Positions 34,346 through 43,371 are shown, counted from the first letter of the stretch. The stretch is DNA of 64,000 bases from Halobacteriovorax sp. JY17 (GCF_002753895.1 NZ_NJER01000001.1:868001-932000), one strand, 5' to 3'. Notes: generated from the letters alone by a model not told the origin. Program-made: numbers and translations.

Positions 34346-35517
34346 AGTTAGATAGTGAATTACAATTTTCTAAAAGCCAACTAGAGAAGCTCAATGATTC
34401 TCAAAGAAAACTTGTATCTTCACGCCAAAGAGAAATTGAAAAAATTGATCATATGTATGAGGAAAAGAAAGCGGACGAGCGCTATAATGGCGAGGCGGAG
34501 CTTTTAGATATAAGAGATAGAAATCAAACCGAAATTGCAGAGCAACTTGTCCAAAAACAGGAAAGACTTAGCAATATCAAAACAAGCTTTGATGATTCTA
34601 AAAAGAAACTTGATCAAGAAAAAGAAATACTCTCAGCAAGCCATCAAGAAAAAATAGAAGACCTTAACTCTGTTTATGACAATAAATATAGAACAACTTT
34701 CGATGATGCTTCTATTCTTGCAGAGGAAATTGATTCAAAAACGCATGACACTCTAAGAAATCTTGAAAATGAAGCTGATGAAAGAATTCTTCACTCTACC
34801 TTTACCAGTAAGTTAAGGTCTGATGAAAAGAATATTGAAAATGCTAGAAAACTAGCGGACCAAGAAAAAGTTCACCAAGTTCAGCAAAAAACTGCCACTA
34901 AGAGTTATGAGAGAAAGACTGCCGAATCAATGATGGAGCATGAGAAAATGCTCCAAGAGCAGAACTTCAAACAATTATCGCAGCGTAAAGATCTAGAAGT
35001 CATTCATAATAGCGAAATAAAATCTAAAGATGAACAACACAAAGACTTATTGATTCAAGAAGATAAGAGTTTCAAACAAAAGTATGCTGCTATTACTAAA
35101 GAGCATCAAAGTGTCTTAGATAGAATTAAGGAAAAGTTTGGACAACAGTTAAATACATTAATAAACGGACAAATGAAGTCAAAAGCAAATATCGAAAATA
35201 AGAACGATGACGAGTTCTACAAAATAACTTCACTTGAGCCTCAGGTGGCAAACTTAGAGAAGTCTTATCAAATATCTCTGCACGTTCCAGAGTACGAAAA
35301 AGAGAACGTTCGCCTAACTGCTCAGGGAAGAGATTTATCACTTTCCCTAACTAGAAAATTTAGCGATTCAGTTGTTTCAGAAGATGGTTCAAAGAATCAA
35401 TCAAATAGAAGCGAAGTCTTCACTAAGAAGATCTCTACAGAAGATCTTCTCAATTCAAGAGAAATCACTCAAAGCTATAACGAAGGTGTTCTTACTTTCA
35501 ATATCGCCAAGCTCTAA
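34342..35517 (+). CDS. coiled-coil protein with C-terminal HSP20/alpha-crystallin-like domain
   Basis: Residues 1 to ~300 of this 391-residue protein are almost entirely charged alpha-helix with heptad character (many Glu, Lys, Gln, Asp). Residues ~308-391 read as an alpha-crystallin (small heat-shock) domain: YQISLHVPEYEKENVRLTAQ, GRDLSLSLTRKF, a variable loop, and the closing strand NEGVLTFNIAKL, like the GVLxI/V motif of Hsp20 proteins. Typical sHSPs are ~150 residues with a short N-terminal arm; this one has a rod instead, and could form long oligomers. It is cytoplasmic, has no signal, and starts in the ATGA overlap with the small secreted gene. A chaperone or scaffold role is inference. 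Confidence 0.78.
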   Translation: MKLDSELQFSKSQLEKLNDSQRKLVSSRQREIEKIDHMYEEKKADERYNGEAELLDIRDRNQTEIAEQLVQKQERLSNIKTSFDDSKKKLDQEKEILSASHQEKIEDLNSVYDNKYRTTFDDASILAEEIDSKTHDTLRNLENEADERILHSTFTSKLRSDEKNIENARKLADQEKVHQVQQKTATKSYERKTAESMMEHEKMLQEQNFKQLSQRKDLEVIHNSEIKSKDEQHKDLLIQEDKSFKQKYAAITKEHQSVLDRIKEKFGQQLNTLINGQMKSKANIENKNDDEFYKITSLEPQVANLEKSYQISLHVPEYEKENVRLTAQGRDLSLSLTRKFSDSVVSEDGSKNQSNRSEVFTKKISTEDLLNSREITQSYNEGVLTFNIAKL

Positions 35518-36248
35518 TCGTCAGAACCCGCATCGTAATCAGTAATGTAGAAATTTACTTTTTCAACTTTTAAAATGGCCTTAAGTTCTTTACTTAAATA
35601 TTTCATTCTAGATGGATGAATAGAAATAAAGGCATTGAGAATTCTCTCATCAGTTTCTACGTTTACAACTTCTTCACTTAATTGATTAATGTCATTTACT
35701 TCATGAAGAATCATCTGCTTCACTTGTTGCTTAACACGACCGTGAGAGAGAATTTCTACATGATAAGGCTTATTGTCTTTTTCGAGCATAATTAAATTAT
35801 AAAAAGGATTTAAAAGTTTAAGAATAATTAAAATTGTCAGCGTAAAGAGAATTGCCACAAAAGGGTAGCCTGAGCCAATAGTTAGACCAATAGCAGCAAC
35901 AACCCAAATCGTTGCAGCAGTAGTAAGACCAATAACGTGTCCTCTACTTTGAATAATGGCCCCTGCACCTAGAAAACCAATCCCACTAACAATCTGAGCG
36001 GGAATTCTTGAAATATCCATTCCCCCGCCAGCGCTCTCCGTCACCAAGATCAACGAAATAGCAGTATATAAGCAGGCTCCAAGACAAATAAGAATATTTG
36101 TTTTTATACCTGCCGACTTCATCTTACGCTCACGGTCAAGACCTACAAGCCCACCTAGTAAAAGCGCCGTTAAGATTTGTATTCCCATTCCGAGATAGAA
36201 ATTAACGGGTCCAATTAGTTCAATATATATGTCGTTTGGCATTTGCAT
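35514..36248 (-). CDS. MgtC/SapB-family membrane protein
   Basis: The 244-residue protein has four to five N-terminal membrane helices with family motifs: LLGGLVGLDRERK near the start, AGIKTNILICLGACLYT, IVSGIGFLGAGAII and GLTTAATIWVVAAIGL. A C-terminal soluble ACT-like domain (res ~160-244) follows. MgtC proteins modulate Mg2+/ATP homeostasis and intracellular survival in pathogens; others of the family have unknown roles. ATG follows AAAGG. It converges with the coiled-coil/sHSP gene through a shared CTAA and is divergent from the App1-like gene. Confidence 0.9.
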   Translation of the reverse strand: MQMPNDIYIELIGPVNFYLGMGIQILTALLLGGLVGLDRERKMKSAGIKTNILICLGACLYTAISLILVTESAGGGMDISRIPAQIVSGIGFLGAGAIIQSRGHVIGLTTAATIWVVAAIGLTIGSGYPFVAILFTLTILIILKLLNPFYNLIMLEKDNKPYHVEILSHGRVKQQVKQMILHEVNDINQLSEEVVNVETDERILNAFISIHPSRMKYLSKELKAILKVEKVNFYITDYDAGSDD

Positions 36249-36305
36249 CTTTAAACCTTTCTTTTAGAATGTAGCAAGAGATTATTATTACTGAGAAGAT
36301 CTATT

Positions 36306-37409
36306 ATGAAAAGACCAAACCTTGTACATTTTTTAGCTATCAAAACTGATGATTATATTTCAGTGAAGGCATCTTGCACGATGAAAGAATGGCATGGGCC
36401 TGCAGTAGTAGACCTCTCGGCCATTACCCCCAAGTTTCCCATACAAGACTTTCGTCTCTTAAGATCATCTCAATTTAGTATCCGTCTTATTGGACTTGAT
36501 GAAAATAAAGAACAAGTTTTTAAAAAGACTTATGACTCTGATCACTTTGGAAACTTCAACTTTAAAATCCCTCTCTACGGCGAGAGAAAGAATATAAAAG
36601 TCTTTCAGGCCTATGAAATAAAGAAGACTAAGGGCCTTCATATTCATCTTGGAAGTTTTATTCCAATAGTTATAGAAGGTACAAAGAAGCTCATTATATG
36701 TGACTTCGATAAGACACTAGTGGATACTAAGTACTCAAGTACCAAAGAAGTCTACAACTCCCTCACGAAACCTCTTTCAGCATTTCCAACAGTCTCACAT
36801 AGTCTAGAGCTTTTTACAAAGTACATAGACGAGGGCTTTCACCCATTTATTCTATCGGCGTCTCCACACTTCTATGAAGATTCAATGAGAGATTGGCTCT
36901 ATCAGAATAAGGTTTTCACTGCCGGAATTTTTCTAAAAGATTACCGCCGAATTTTTTCTCTTTTAGAAGGTGAGCTCACCCCAAAGGATTTAAAGATCCA
37001 AGGACTTTATAAATTAAATCACTTACTTGATATTTTAATGATGACAGGAATTCCCGACGAGCTCGTTCTCATGGGTGATAATTTTGAGTCAGACCCAATA
37101 ATTTATTTAACTCTATTTAAAGTATTACAAAAAGAAATTGAACCTTGGAAATTGTGGCAGTCTCTAAAAAAAGATCCGGCCTTTCAATTCAACAAAAAGC
37201 AAAACTCTCAAGTATTAAGTAAGTTCTATCAATTAGGCTCTATGATTTCTGCCCGTGAAGAAAATTGCAAAGTGAAAATTTATATTAGAAAGAAGGCCAA
37301 TGAAAAAGAAATTTCCATTAACCCTGTTTTAAAATTAGATAGAGATGCTATTGAGCTCTACGATGGAATTCCTACACCAGTTAAGCTAACAGAAACCCCG
37401 GTGCTGTAA
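36306..37409 (+). CDS. App1-like HAD phosphatase (phosphatidate phosphatase catalytic domain, DUF2183)
   Basis: The 367-residue protein has a beta-rich N-terminal domain (res ~1-125) and a HAD catalytic domain: ICDFDKTLVDTKYS with Asp133/Asp135, LSASPHFYEDSM, and LMGDNFESDPIIY with the Mg-binding Asp. The order and the YSS and SDP signatures match the App1_cat family, whose yeast member dephosphorylates phosphatidate. There is no signal peptide. A C-terminal ~70-residue extension is not assigned. The 3' end overlaps the convergent small membrane protein gene by 29 nt. Likely acts on a lipid phosphate or related substrate (inference). Confidence 0.85.
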   Translation: MKRPNLVHFLAIKTDDYISVKASCTMKEWHGPAVVDLSAITPKFPIQDFRLLRSSQFSIRLIGLDENKEQVFKKTYDSDHFGNFNFKIPLYGERKNIKVFQAYEIKKTKGLHIHLGSFIPIVIEGTKKLIICDFDKTLVDTKYSSTKEVYNSLTKPLSAFPTVSHSLELFTKYIDEGFHPFILSASPHFYEDSMRDWLYQNKVFTAGIFLKDYRRIFSLLEGELTPKDLKIQGLYKLNHLLDILMMTGIPDELVLMGDNFESDPIIYLTLFKVLQKEIEPWKLWQSLKKDPAFQFNKKQNSQVLSKFYQLGSMISAREENCKVKIYIRKKANEKEISINPVLKLDRDAIELYDGIPTPVKLTETPVL

Positions 37410-37602
37410 AGACAATGTAGCCAATACTGAAATAGAGACCAGTTCTATGAAAGCCTTTCCCATTTCCCATCTTTGCAGTGATTGGAAGATTTTCAAATTT
37501 GAAGCCAACAACCTCTAAGTACAATCTAAAAACTGCTAGTGCTAGAAAAACAATTTGTACCGATTGATTGCTTGGATCGTTAAAAACAGTTAAAATATCC
37601 AT
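37381..37602 (-). CDS. small membrane protein (73 aa)
   Basis: The 73-residue protein has two hydrophobic segments (res ~14-34 and ~55-73) joined by a loop GFKFENLPITAKMGNGKGFHRTG. A near-perfect ribosome-binding site AAGGAGG lies 5 nt before the ATG, which is why I accept it. Its gene is divergent from the C45 hydrolase gene, sharing a 21-nt gap, and overlaps the end of the App1-like gene by 29 nt. Function unknown. Confidence 0.7.
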   Translation of the reverse strand: MDILTVFNDPSNQSVQIVFLALAVFRLYLEVVGFKFENLPITAKMGNGKGFHRTGLYFSIGYIVFTAPGFLLA

Positions 37603-37623
37603 TTAATCCTCCTTAGGTCACTG

Positions 37624-39240
37624 ATGGAACCAATTAAGCTTGTTAAACTTATCGGAAGTGCTGAAGAAAGCTTTTACCAGCTAGGTCTTAAAGACCGCGA
37701 TGGGCATACTTTTCTTTTAAAGCATATGCAAACTGTACTCTCCCTAGGTATCCCTAAAGTTGACAAGATTCTTCAAGAAATTGCGGCAAACTTCTTTGAT
37801 CATCAACAAGAGAAGAATTCAGAGTATAAATTATGGTTAGAGAACTATTCGCAGGGACTTGGAATTTCCCCAAAAGAGCTGGTCTTCACTCTCCTGCTTC
37901 CTGAATTAAGCTCGTGCCTAAGCAAGTGGCTCCCTTCTCTTAGTGGAAATCTACTCGGCTGCTCCACCTTTTTCTTCTGGGATGATAAAGAAGATAGTCC
38001 CACTCATGGAAGAATTTTAGATTTTCCTCTCGTGAGTAGTTTTGATAAGTATGAGAGAACTATTCTCTATGACTTTCCAGACCTTCCAAAGGTTTACTCG
38101 TTTTCGAGTACTGGCTTTCCATTTCCAAGCATTAGCTCTATGAATGAGTACGGAGTGACACTTGCTCTGCACCAGAAGTTTACCGATATTCTAAATATTA
38201 GTGGCCGCTCTGTTTTTGATATTGGAAATGAATTAATTTTTAATACAAAGAATCTTGAGGACGCGATCAAAATATTAAAGAAGGCTGAAGGTATTACCAC
38301 TTGGTGCTTTAATATGACTTTTCCTGATGGACGTTGGCTTAGTGCTGATCTCATGGGTGACAAACTTGAATATAAGACAGGAGAGATTTCAAAGGGTGAG
38401 ATCACTTACTTCAATAATGATATTTTAAGTGAGTCTTTAGAAACTTCCGACTATCACCCTTACGCAATTGCTCCTCATAATGAAATGAGAGCGTGCTCAG
38501 GAAGAGAGAAAATTAAAAACCTTCTAAAGAAGAAGGAACTAAAAGACTTAGATGTCCTTATTTCCATGGCCACTCCACTAAAAGAGGCCACGCTCACAGA
38601 TGATCGCTGGAACTTAGACACTCTCACTCCTTCTTCAGTACAAATTCTCACTTTAAATCCAAGTAAGGGGAAGGCCCTATCTATTGCAGGGGAAGCCCCT
38701 AAAATTTTTGTAGGAAATTACGAAGAACATTTAGATATTTGGAACAATCCTTCGATTCAGCTTAAGACAAAGAAGCTAAAGAATTTACCTGTAAATTTTA
38801 AAACTGGTTTAAGAGACTATATGATGGCCCAAGTGGCCTTTGATCATAAGGACTTCACTCTTGCCTATCATCATATCCAGATGGCCCACGATGCCCTAGA
38901 GGGAACCAAGTGGGAAGTGATAAGTGAATTCTACTTCCTCGTTTTTCAATTCATGAAAGAAAAACATAAGAAAGTACGCGCAACCCTACTAGATAGATTT
39001 CAAGTTATTCTCCCTGGGCTTCCGCCTGTTCTGCAAGATCATGCTTGGCTCTATATTTCTAGACTGGAGAGAATTCTCCATAAGACGACGAGAGTGAGCG
39101 AAAGTAATATTAAACATCCGGCCCTAAAGAAAGTTCTATCCCTAGAAAGTAAGATACCTAATCTACTCCTTCATAGAAGTATCACTCTCCTAATGGCCCC
39201 TAGGTTAGATTTAGTAGATGTTATTTATCCTCTTTCCTAA
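37624..39240 (+). CDS. C45-family autoproteolytic Ntn hydrolase (acyltransferase/amidase-like)
   Basis: The 538-residue protein contains the penicillin-acyltransferase-type Ntn-hydrolase signature LLGCSTFFFW with Cys113, the presumed self-cleaved N-terminal nucleophile, followed by HGRILDFPL and, further on, FNMTFPDGR. Family members cleave or transfer acyl amides, including bile-salt-hydrolase-like and N-acyl amino acid substrates. The N-terminal ~112 residues would be the propeptide. Residues ~390-538 are helical and may be an added TPR-like domain. No signal peptide, so cytoplasmic. It starts 21 nt from the divergent small membrane gene. The substrate is unknown. Confidence 0.85.
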   Translation: MEPIKLVKLIGSAEESFYQLGLKDRDGHTFLLKHMQTVLSLGIPKVDKILQEIAANFFDHQQEKNSEYKLWLENYSQGLGISPKELVFTLLLPELSSCLSKWLPSLSGNLLGCSTFFFWDDKEDSPTHGRILDFPLVSSFDKYERTILYDFPDLPKVYSFSSTGFPFPSISSMNEYGVTLALHQKFTDILNISGRSVFDIGNELIFNTKNLEDAIKILKKAEGITTWCFNMTFPDGRWLSADLMGDKLEYKTGEISKGEITYFNNDILSESLETSDYHPYAIAPHNEMRACSGREKIKNLLKKKELKDLDVLISMATPLKEATLTDDRWNLDTLTPSSVQILTLNPSKGKALSIAGEAPKIFVGNYEEHLDIWNNPSIQLKTKKLKNLPVNFKTGLRDYMMAQVAFDHKDFTLAYHHIQMAHDALEGTKWEVISEFYFLVFQFMKEKHKKVRATLLDRFQVILPGLPPVLQDHAWLYISRLERILHKTTRVSESNIKHPALKKVLSLESKIPNLLLHRSITLLMAPRLDLVDVIYPLS

Positions 39241-39241
39241 A

Positions 39242-39685
39242 TTAATTTTTAAAAGGAGAATCCACTCTCTTTAGTTGACCGTTAATTTCTTTAAGGGACT
39301 CTTCTAGAAGCTTAATTCTCTTATCAGTGTCTTCTTGGTATTTGACGAATTTATCAATGAGCTTCTCAACTTTTTCTTGATCTACAAATTCAATATCTTT
39401 CTTAAGTTGTGCGAGCTCAGTCGTCCTTAAACCTTCAACTTCTTTTTTGAGCTGCTCCTGACTCTTTGTTAACTCATCTATGAGCTTTAAAAGCTTCTTT
39501 GGATCTTCCGACTTCTTAAGCTCGGCCTGCAATGCTTTTACAGTACTATCCATTTTCACCATATAGGTCTCGATGGAAGTGATTCTTTCTAACTTATTTA
39601 GACCTGAATTTTCCTTAACTTCAAATTCTTGCGAAAAAGACAAGTGCGTCCACAAAAGGAGCAGGTAAAGTGTAGTTATTTTCAA
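39242..39685 (-). CDS. small secreted coiled-coil protein
   Basis: The 147-residue product has a signal peptide (MKITTLYLLLLWTHLSFS) and a mature domain that is almost wholly coiled coil (heptads from ~res 45 to 140, rich in Leu, Glu, Lys). The start is TTG at 39685, with AGGAAG about 5 nt upstream. It lies 9 nt after the interrupted secreted gene and ends 1 nt from the convergent C45 gene. Periplasmic coiled coils of this size include Skp- or Lpp-like linkers, but I see no specific family signature. Confidence 0.75.
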   Translation of the reverse strand: MKITTLYLLLLWTHLSFSQEFEVKENSGLNKLERITSIETYMVKMDSTVKALQAELKKSEDPKKLLKLIDELTKSQEQLKKEVEGLRTTELAQLKKDIEFVDQEKVEKLIDKFVKYQEDTDKRIKLLEESLKEINGQLKRVDSPFKN

Positions 39686-39694
39686 AGTTTCTTC

Positions 39695-40246
39695 CTAATC
39701 CAACTCAAAAGGTAACTCAATCCCTCTAGAGAATATTTCTTCAGTAGCTATATCATCATAACAATCAATTTTTTCTAAGACAAATCTCCCCGACTCTAAG
39801 AAGGTCTTTCCCTGAAAGTCGATATTCTTAAAAGCTATCACTTCGTAGGTATTCCCCTCAATGTGCCGAACACTAAATTGATTGGTTAACTTCAATATCT
39901 TATCTGGAGAAAAACGGTAACGAACATAGCCTCTAAAATTATTTCGGAGGTACTCGTCTACTCTTGTCGTCGTTCCATCATCAACGTAAATATCTTGATA
40001 GTGATAGCTCTTTAGTCCTTTATATAAAACCGCCGAATGAACTAAGAACTCTTCCTCTTCTGCAGAGATAAAAAAGAGTGGGTTCTCATTTAAATTTATT
40101 ACAGAGTAATTATCCTGACGATTTTCAAGGTAAGTGTCGTTATAGGAAATTGTTTAATAACATCCACGAATATCCACCCAATTTATTGCCAGGCAATTAA
40201 GACTAAAACTAAGAACTAGAACTCCCTTTAAAAGTAACCATTTCAT
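39695..40246 (-). pseudogene. secreted protein gene interrupted by an in-frame TAA at codon 31
   Basis: From ATG 40246, preceded by GGGGGAG, the frame encodes a clear signal peptide (MKWLLLKGVLVLSFSLNCLA) and INWVDIRGCY. It then hits TAA at 40156-40154, yet continues in the same frame for 152 sense codons to TAG at 39695. The post-stop part has no ATG, GTG or TTG until a TTG at codon 118, so it cannot be a separate normal gene. The readable remainder is a plausible beta-rich domain (NDTYLENRQDNYSV..., YRFSPDKIL, VLEKIDCYDD). This is either a recent nonsense mutation, a sequencing error or stop-codon readthrough. It sits in a chain of three minus-strand genes with ~10-nt spacings. Confidence 0.75.
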
Positions 40247-40256
40247 ATATCTCCCC

Positions 40257-40469
40257 CTAGGTGAGAATATTCAATTTCTTCTTTGAATTCTTAGAGAGAT
40301 CATCTTTATAGAGATGATCCTCCTCTTTTTCTAGAAGATGGTCTTTTTGAAGGTTCTCCTTCGCTGTATTCAGATCACTAGCAGATGCTGAAAGCTCAAG
40401 AGGTTCGTCGTCAGGAAAACTCACGGGAGGATGATCTAATGGGAATAGAATCTTCACATTTAAGGCCAT
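40257..40469 (-). CDS. small acidic protein, possible gene
   Basis: The 70-residue ORF has a short hydrophobic start (MALNVKILFPL) and a charged Asp/Lys/Glu/Leu-rich body (LEKEEDHLYKDD). Its stop is immediately followed by the ribosome-binding site of the interrupted secreted gene, 10 nt from that start, which favours a real operon member. A TATAAT-like stretch lies just upstream of the ATG. Not recognised; moderate support only. Confidence 0.45.
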   Translation of the reverse strand: MALNVKILFPLDHPPVSFPDDEPLELSASASDLNTAKENLQKDHLLEKEEDHLYKDDLSKNSKKKLNILT

Positions 40470-40537
40470 ACTTAATTATACACCCCCAAACCTTAATGAA
40501 TTGAGAGTGATTATTAAATATCTTTGATATTAGGTAC

Positions 40538-42145
40538 TTACTTTAGATTAGAGAGATTAAGTAGCGGATCGCCCTGAAGGTGATACCACACAAAATTTTC
40601 CAGTGCGGCCTCTCTATCATCAAGATTTTCAAGTAGATAGCTCTGCCCTTCAAAAACAACGTCAACTAGGCGCCTCTGATTATTCTCACTTACCGCCCTA
40701 TTTATCCCAATGGCCATAATAGCAGGAGGGTCCCAACTTATATCCACACTCCCGCCGTAATAAGCAACAGCTCCAGAGTTCGCCTCTCCACCACGAATGA
40801 AAGTTTCCCCCATTCGTCCTTCATTACTAAAGCGACCATTCTGGCAGGCTACATCAATAACTACTGGTTTTACTTTTCCAGAAGAAATACTCGCAATATC
40901 TCGCGTGTTAAATTCTCGTCCATAGACAGAAGGCCATTCAAAACCTGTTCCATGACCGATGTAATTTAGCCAAATACTTCCTTGATTAAATTGCGCCACG
41001 ATATTATCAGCATTACCACTTTCATTGGCCTGAAAGAATTCATTACTCTTCCAATTAAATTTCTCAGTCAGCGGGCTTTGCATATCACGGACATATTCAA
41101 CATCATCGGGAGCACTTCCTTCATCGGAAGCGATAGCAATCATCTCACTGGCCCCTGTAGAATTCTCCCAACTTCTATTTTCAAATTCAATTGTTTTCTC
41201 GATTACTCTTTCGAGTTCTTGGGTAGTTTCAACTGATAGTCTTCCATAGAGAACATCAGGAATAACATCTCCCTCACCATCCATTGTGTAATACAACATA
41301 TCTGATGGAGTACTCATATCAAATTGAGTTCTTACATACTCTGTTGGAAATTCTTCTTCATGACCTATGATAAGAGCGTAGGAAAAAGCTTCTTTCTCAT
41401 ATAGAGAATGAATAAATTCCTTTATCCCAATTGAGTCGTGTCCAATGTTTTCTAGTGCAAAGAAATTGACATTAAAGCCTTGCTCTTTTCTAAGTTTAAT
41501 TAAAGGAGATAAAGTACTTTCAAAACGGCTATGGGCAAAGATATTATAATTCTTATCATTCGCCTTCATCTTAAAAAAGTGAGGAGTACTCTTTTTAGAT
41601 TTTATATGAACTGTGCCCTCACTTACAAAGCGCGCGCCTTTAGTGTGGTTATAGGCGATAGGATAGACACTTACCTTGGTAATTTTCTTTCCTTTAAAAA
41701 CACCAATCAACTCTTTCTTAATGTGGAGAAGGTTTTCTCTATTGTAATACTCATCTTTGTAATCTGCAGAAAACTTCCAAGGAACGATATCACAGCGACA
41801 CGGTTTCTTTTGAGCAGGAGCCGGTACAAGCTCATCTATGAACGAAACGTCTTTGGCATCTAGAGTAACTTCAAAGTCCTGAGGGTCTCCTTCAAAGAGA
41901 AAGGACTTAAAAGGAAGAGATGCTGCTCCAACAGTTTTTGACTGCTGCCAATTCTCTAAGCTTATATCTTTAAATAAGAAAGGAGTTTCAAGATTCGAAT
42001 CAACTATACTTAAGTTGGAAGCTGTAAGTTTCCACGAGAGTTGAATTTCTTTCTTATCGTCTAGAATTGTCTTTTGAATCTCAGAACTAGCAGAGCTCAC
42101 TCCCGTCATAAAAATGGCCAAAAGAATCAAAGCTGATTTATACAT
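40538..42145 (-). CDS. secreted C25 (gingipain-like) cysteine protease
   Basis: The 535-residue product has a signal peptide (MYKSALILLAIFMTGVSSAS). After an N-terminal prodomain-like region, it carries the caspase-like C25 peptidase domain: catalytic His398 in NYIGHGTGFEW and Cys434 in VIDVACQNGRF, with IPDVLYGRLSV upstream and SGAVAYYGGSVD after. Gingipains are extracellular Arg/Lys-specific proteases; specificity here is unknown. ATG 42145 follows AAGGA at 7 nt; an upstream extension to 42247 is rejected. It has no type IX secretion C-terminal domain that I can see. A predatory bacterium could use it to degrade prey protein (inference). Confidence 0.88.
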   Translation of the reverse strand: MYKSALILLAIFMTGVSSASSEIQKTILDDKKEIQLSWKLTASNLSIVDSNLETPFLFKDISLENWQQSKTVGAASLPFKSFLFEGDPQDFEVTLDAKDVSFIDELVPAPAQKKPCRCDIVPWKFSADYKDEYYNRENLLHIKKELIGVFKGKKITKVSVYPIAYNHTKGARFVSEGTVHIKSKKSTPHFFKMKANDKNYNIFAHSRFESTLSPLIKLRKEQGFNVNFFALENIGHDSIGIKEFIHSLYEKEAFSYALIIGHEEEFPTEYVRTQFDMSTPSDMLYYTMDGEGDVIPDVLYGRLSVETTQELERVIEKTIEFENRSWENSTGASEMIAIASDEGSAPDDVEYVRDMQSPLTEKFNWKSNEFFQANESGNADNIVAQFNQGSIWLNYIGHGTGFEWPSVYGREFNTRDIASISSGKVKPVVIDVACQNGRFSNEGRMGETFIRGGEANSGAVAYYGGSVDISWDPPAIMAIGINRAVSENNQRRLVDVVFEGQSYLLENLDDREAALENFVWYHLQGDPLLNLSNLK

Positions 42146-42441
42146 CGATAGTTCCTTGAAAATATTTCTATATTCTCCGTAACGGAACAGTGGAAATTTC
42201 GAGTAAGTAAAACGATAAGAAAACACAAAAAGGGAAGAAACTTCCAAAGTTTTTCACAAGTCTCTGAACGCACAGCGTCTTATTAGGTTAAATTTACAGA
42301 AAATATTACAGTTTCTTAAATTTCTAAGCTTTTTTAGGAAAACCTAACTGACATTATCAAACTTTCCATGATAAATAGGCCTAACGAAAAAATTTATAAC
42401 TTATTGAATTGTTTTATATTTATCAATCTAGGAGACAACAC
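42146..42441. other. 296-bp divergent intergenic region
   Basis: This stretch separates the C25 protease gene from the phn operon and should hold both promoters. I see an AT-rich sequence with a small TTAGG-AAAA-CCTAA inverted repeat (42334-42347), but no convincing -35/-10 pair or riboswitch. Confidence 0.5.
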
Positions 42442-43353
42442 ATGTTTACGATGAAGAAAGCAACTCTTCTTCTTGCCCTCTTTGCGACCCTTTTTATTGG
42501 TTGCGTGAAAGAAGAAAAACTTGGTTCTGCCAATAACCCTGTAAAGCTCTACTTTACTCCATCAGTTGACGCTGACACTATTGCCTCAAATTCTCAGGAA
42601 TTTATTCAATTCCTAGAAAAAGAAACTGGTCTTGTTTTCAAAACAGGTATCCCAACAAATTACATTGCTGTTGTAGAAGCTTTTGGATCAAGCAGAGCTG
42701 ACATCGGTGTGATGAACTCTTTTGGTTACATCCTAGCAAACCAAAAGTACGGAGCAACTGCAAAACTTAGAGTTCTCCGTTACGGACACGACTACTACCA
42801 AGGGCAAATTGTTGCTCACGTTGATAGTGGAATTAACTCAGTTAAAGATCTTCAAGGTAAGAAGTTTGCTTTTACTGACCCGTCATCAACTTCTGGATAT
42901 ATGTTTCCTCTAAAAATTATTAAAGACAATGATATCGAGCTTTCAAATACAACTTTTGGGATTAAGCACGATAACGTAATCACAATGGTCTACCAAAAGC
43001 AGGTTGATGCTGGTGCAACTTACTACTCTGCTCCTTCTGAAGATGGAAAGATTAGAGATGCAAGAGACAGAGTTAGAACTCAGTTTCCAGACGTTGAAGA
43101 GAAAGTAAAAATCGTAACTATCACTGAAAAAATTCCAAATGACCCATTTGTTTTTAGAAAGGATCTTGATCCAACAATTACAAAGAACTTTATAGCAGCT
43201 GTTAAGAAATTTATTGCAACAGATGCAGGAAAGAAAATCTTCAAAAACATTTATAGTGTTGAAGGTATAGTTGATACTACTGATGCGGATTACGATGGAC
43301 TTAGATCAATGATTAAGTCTGTTGGAATTGATATTGAATCTAAACTTAAATAA
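42442..43353 (+). CDS. phnD: phosphate/phosphonate ABC transporter substrate-binding lipoprotein
   Basis: The 303-residue lipoprotein (LFIGCVKEE lipobox) is a PhnD-type periplasmic binding protein: VKLYFTPSVDADTIA near the N terminus, IGVMNSFGYILA, the SSTSGYMFP ligand loop, and DAGATYYSAP. It captures phosphonate, phosphite or phosphate for the transporter encoded by the next two genes. ATG 42442 has AGGAG 7 nt upstream; the frame extends upstream to 42409 without a site. Three genes follow each other with short gaps. The exact ligand is not clear from sequence. Confidence 0.9.
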   Translation: MFTMKKATLLLALFATLFIGCVKEEKLGSANNPVKLYFTPSVDADTIASNSQEFIQFLEKETGLVFKTGIPTNYIAVVEAFGSSRADIGVMNSFGYILANQKYGATAKLRVLRYGHDYYQGQIVAHVDSGINSVKDLQGKKFAFTDPSSTSGYMFPLKIIKDNDIELSNTTFGIKHDNVITMVYQKQVDAGATYYSAPSEDGKIRDARDRVRTQFPDVEEKVKIVTITEKIPNDPFVFRKDLDPTITKNFIAAVKKFIATDAGKKIFKNIYSVEGIVDTTDADYDGLRSMIKSVGIDIESKLK

Positions 43354-43371
43354 TTAACGGAAGACAATAAA

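Noticed and set aside
39695-39895. independent 66-residue gene starting at TTG 39895
   Set aside because: The same frame continues upstream with plausible coding to the signal peptide at 40246, so it is the end of the interrupted gene rather than a separate one.
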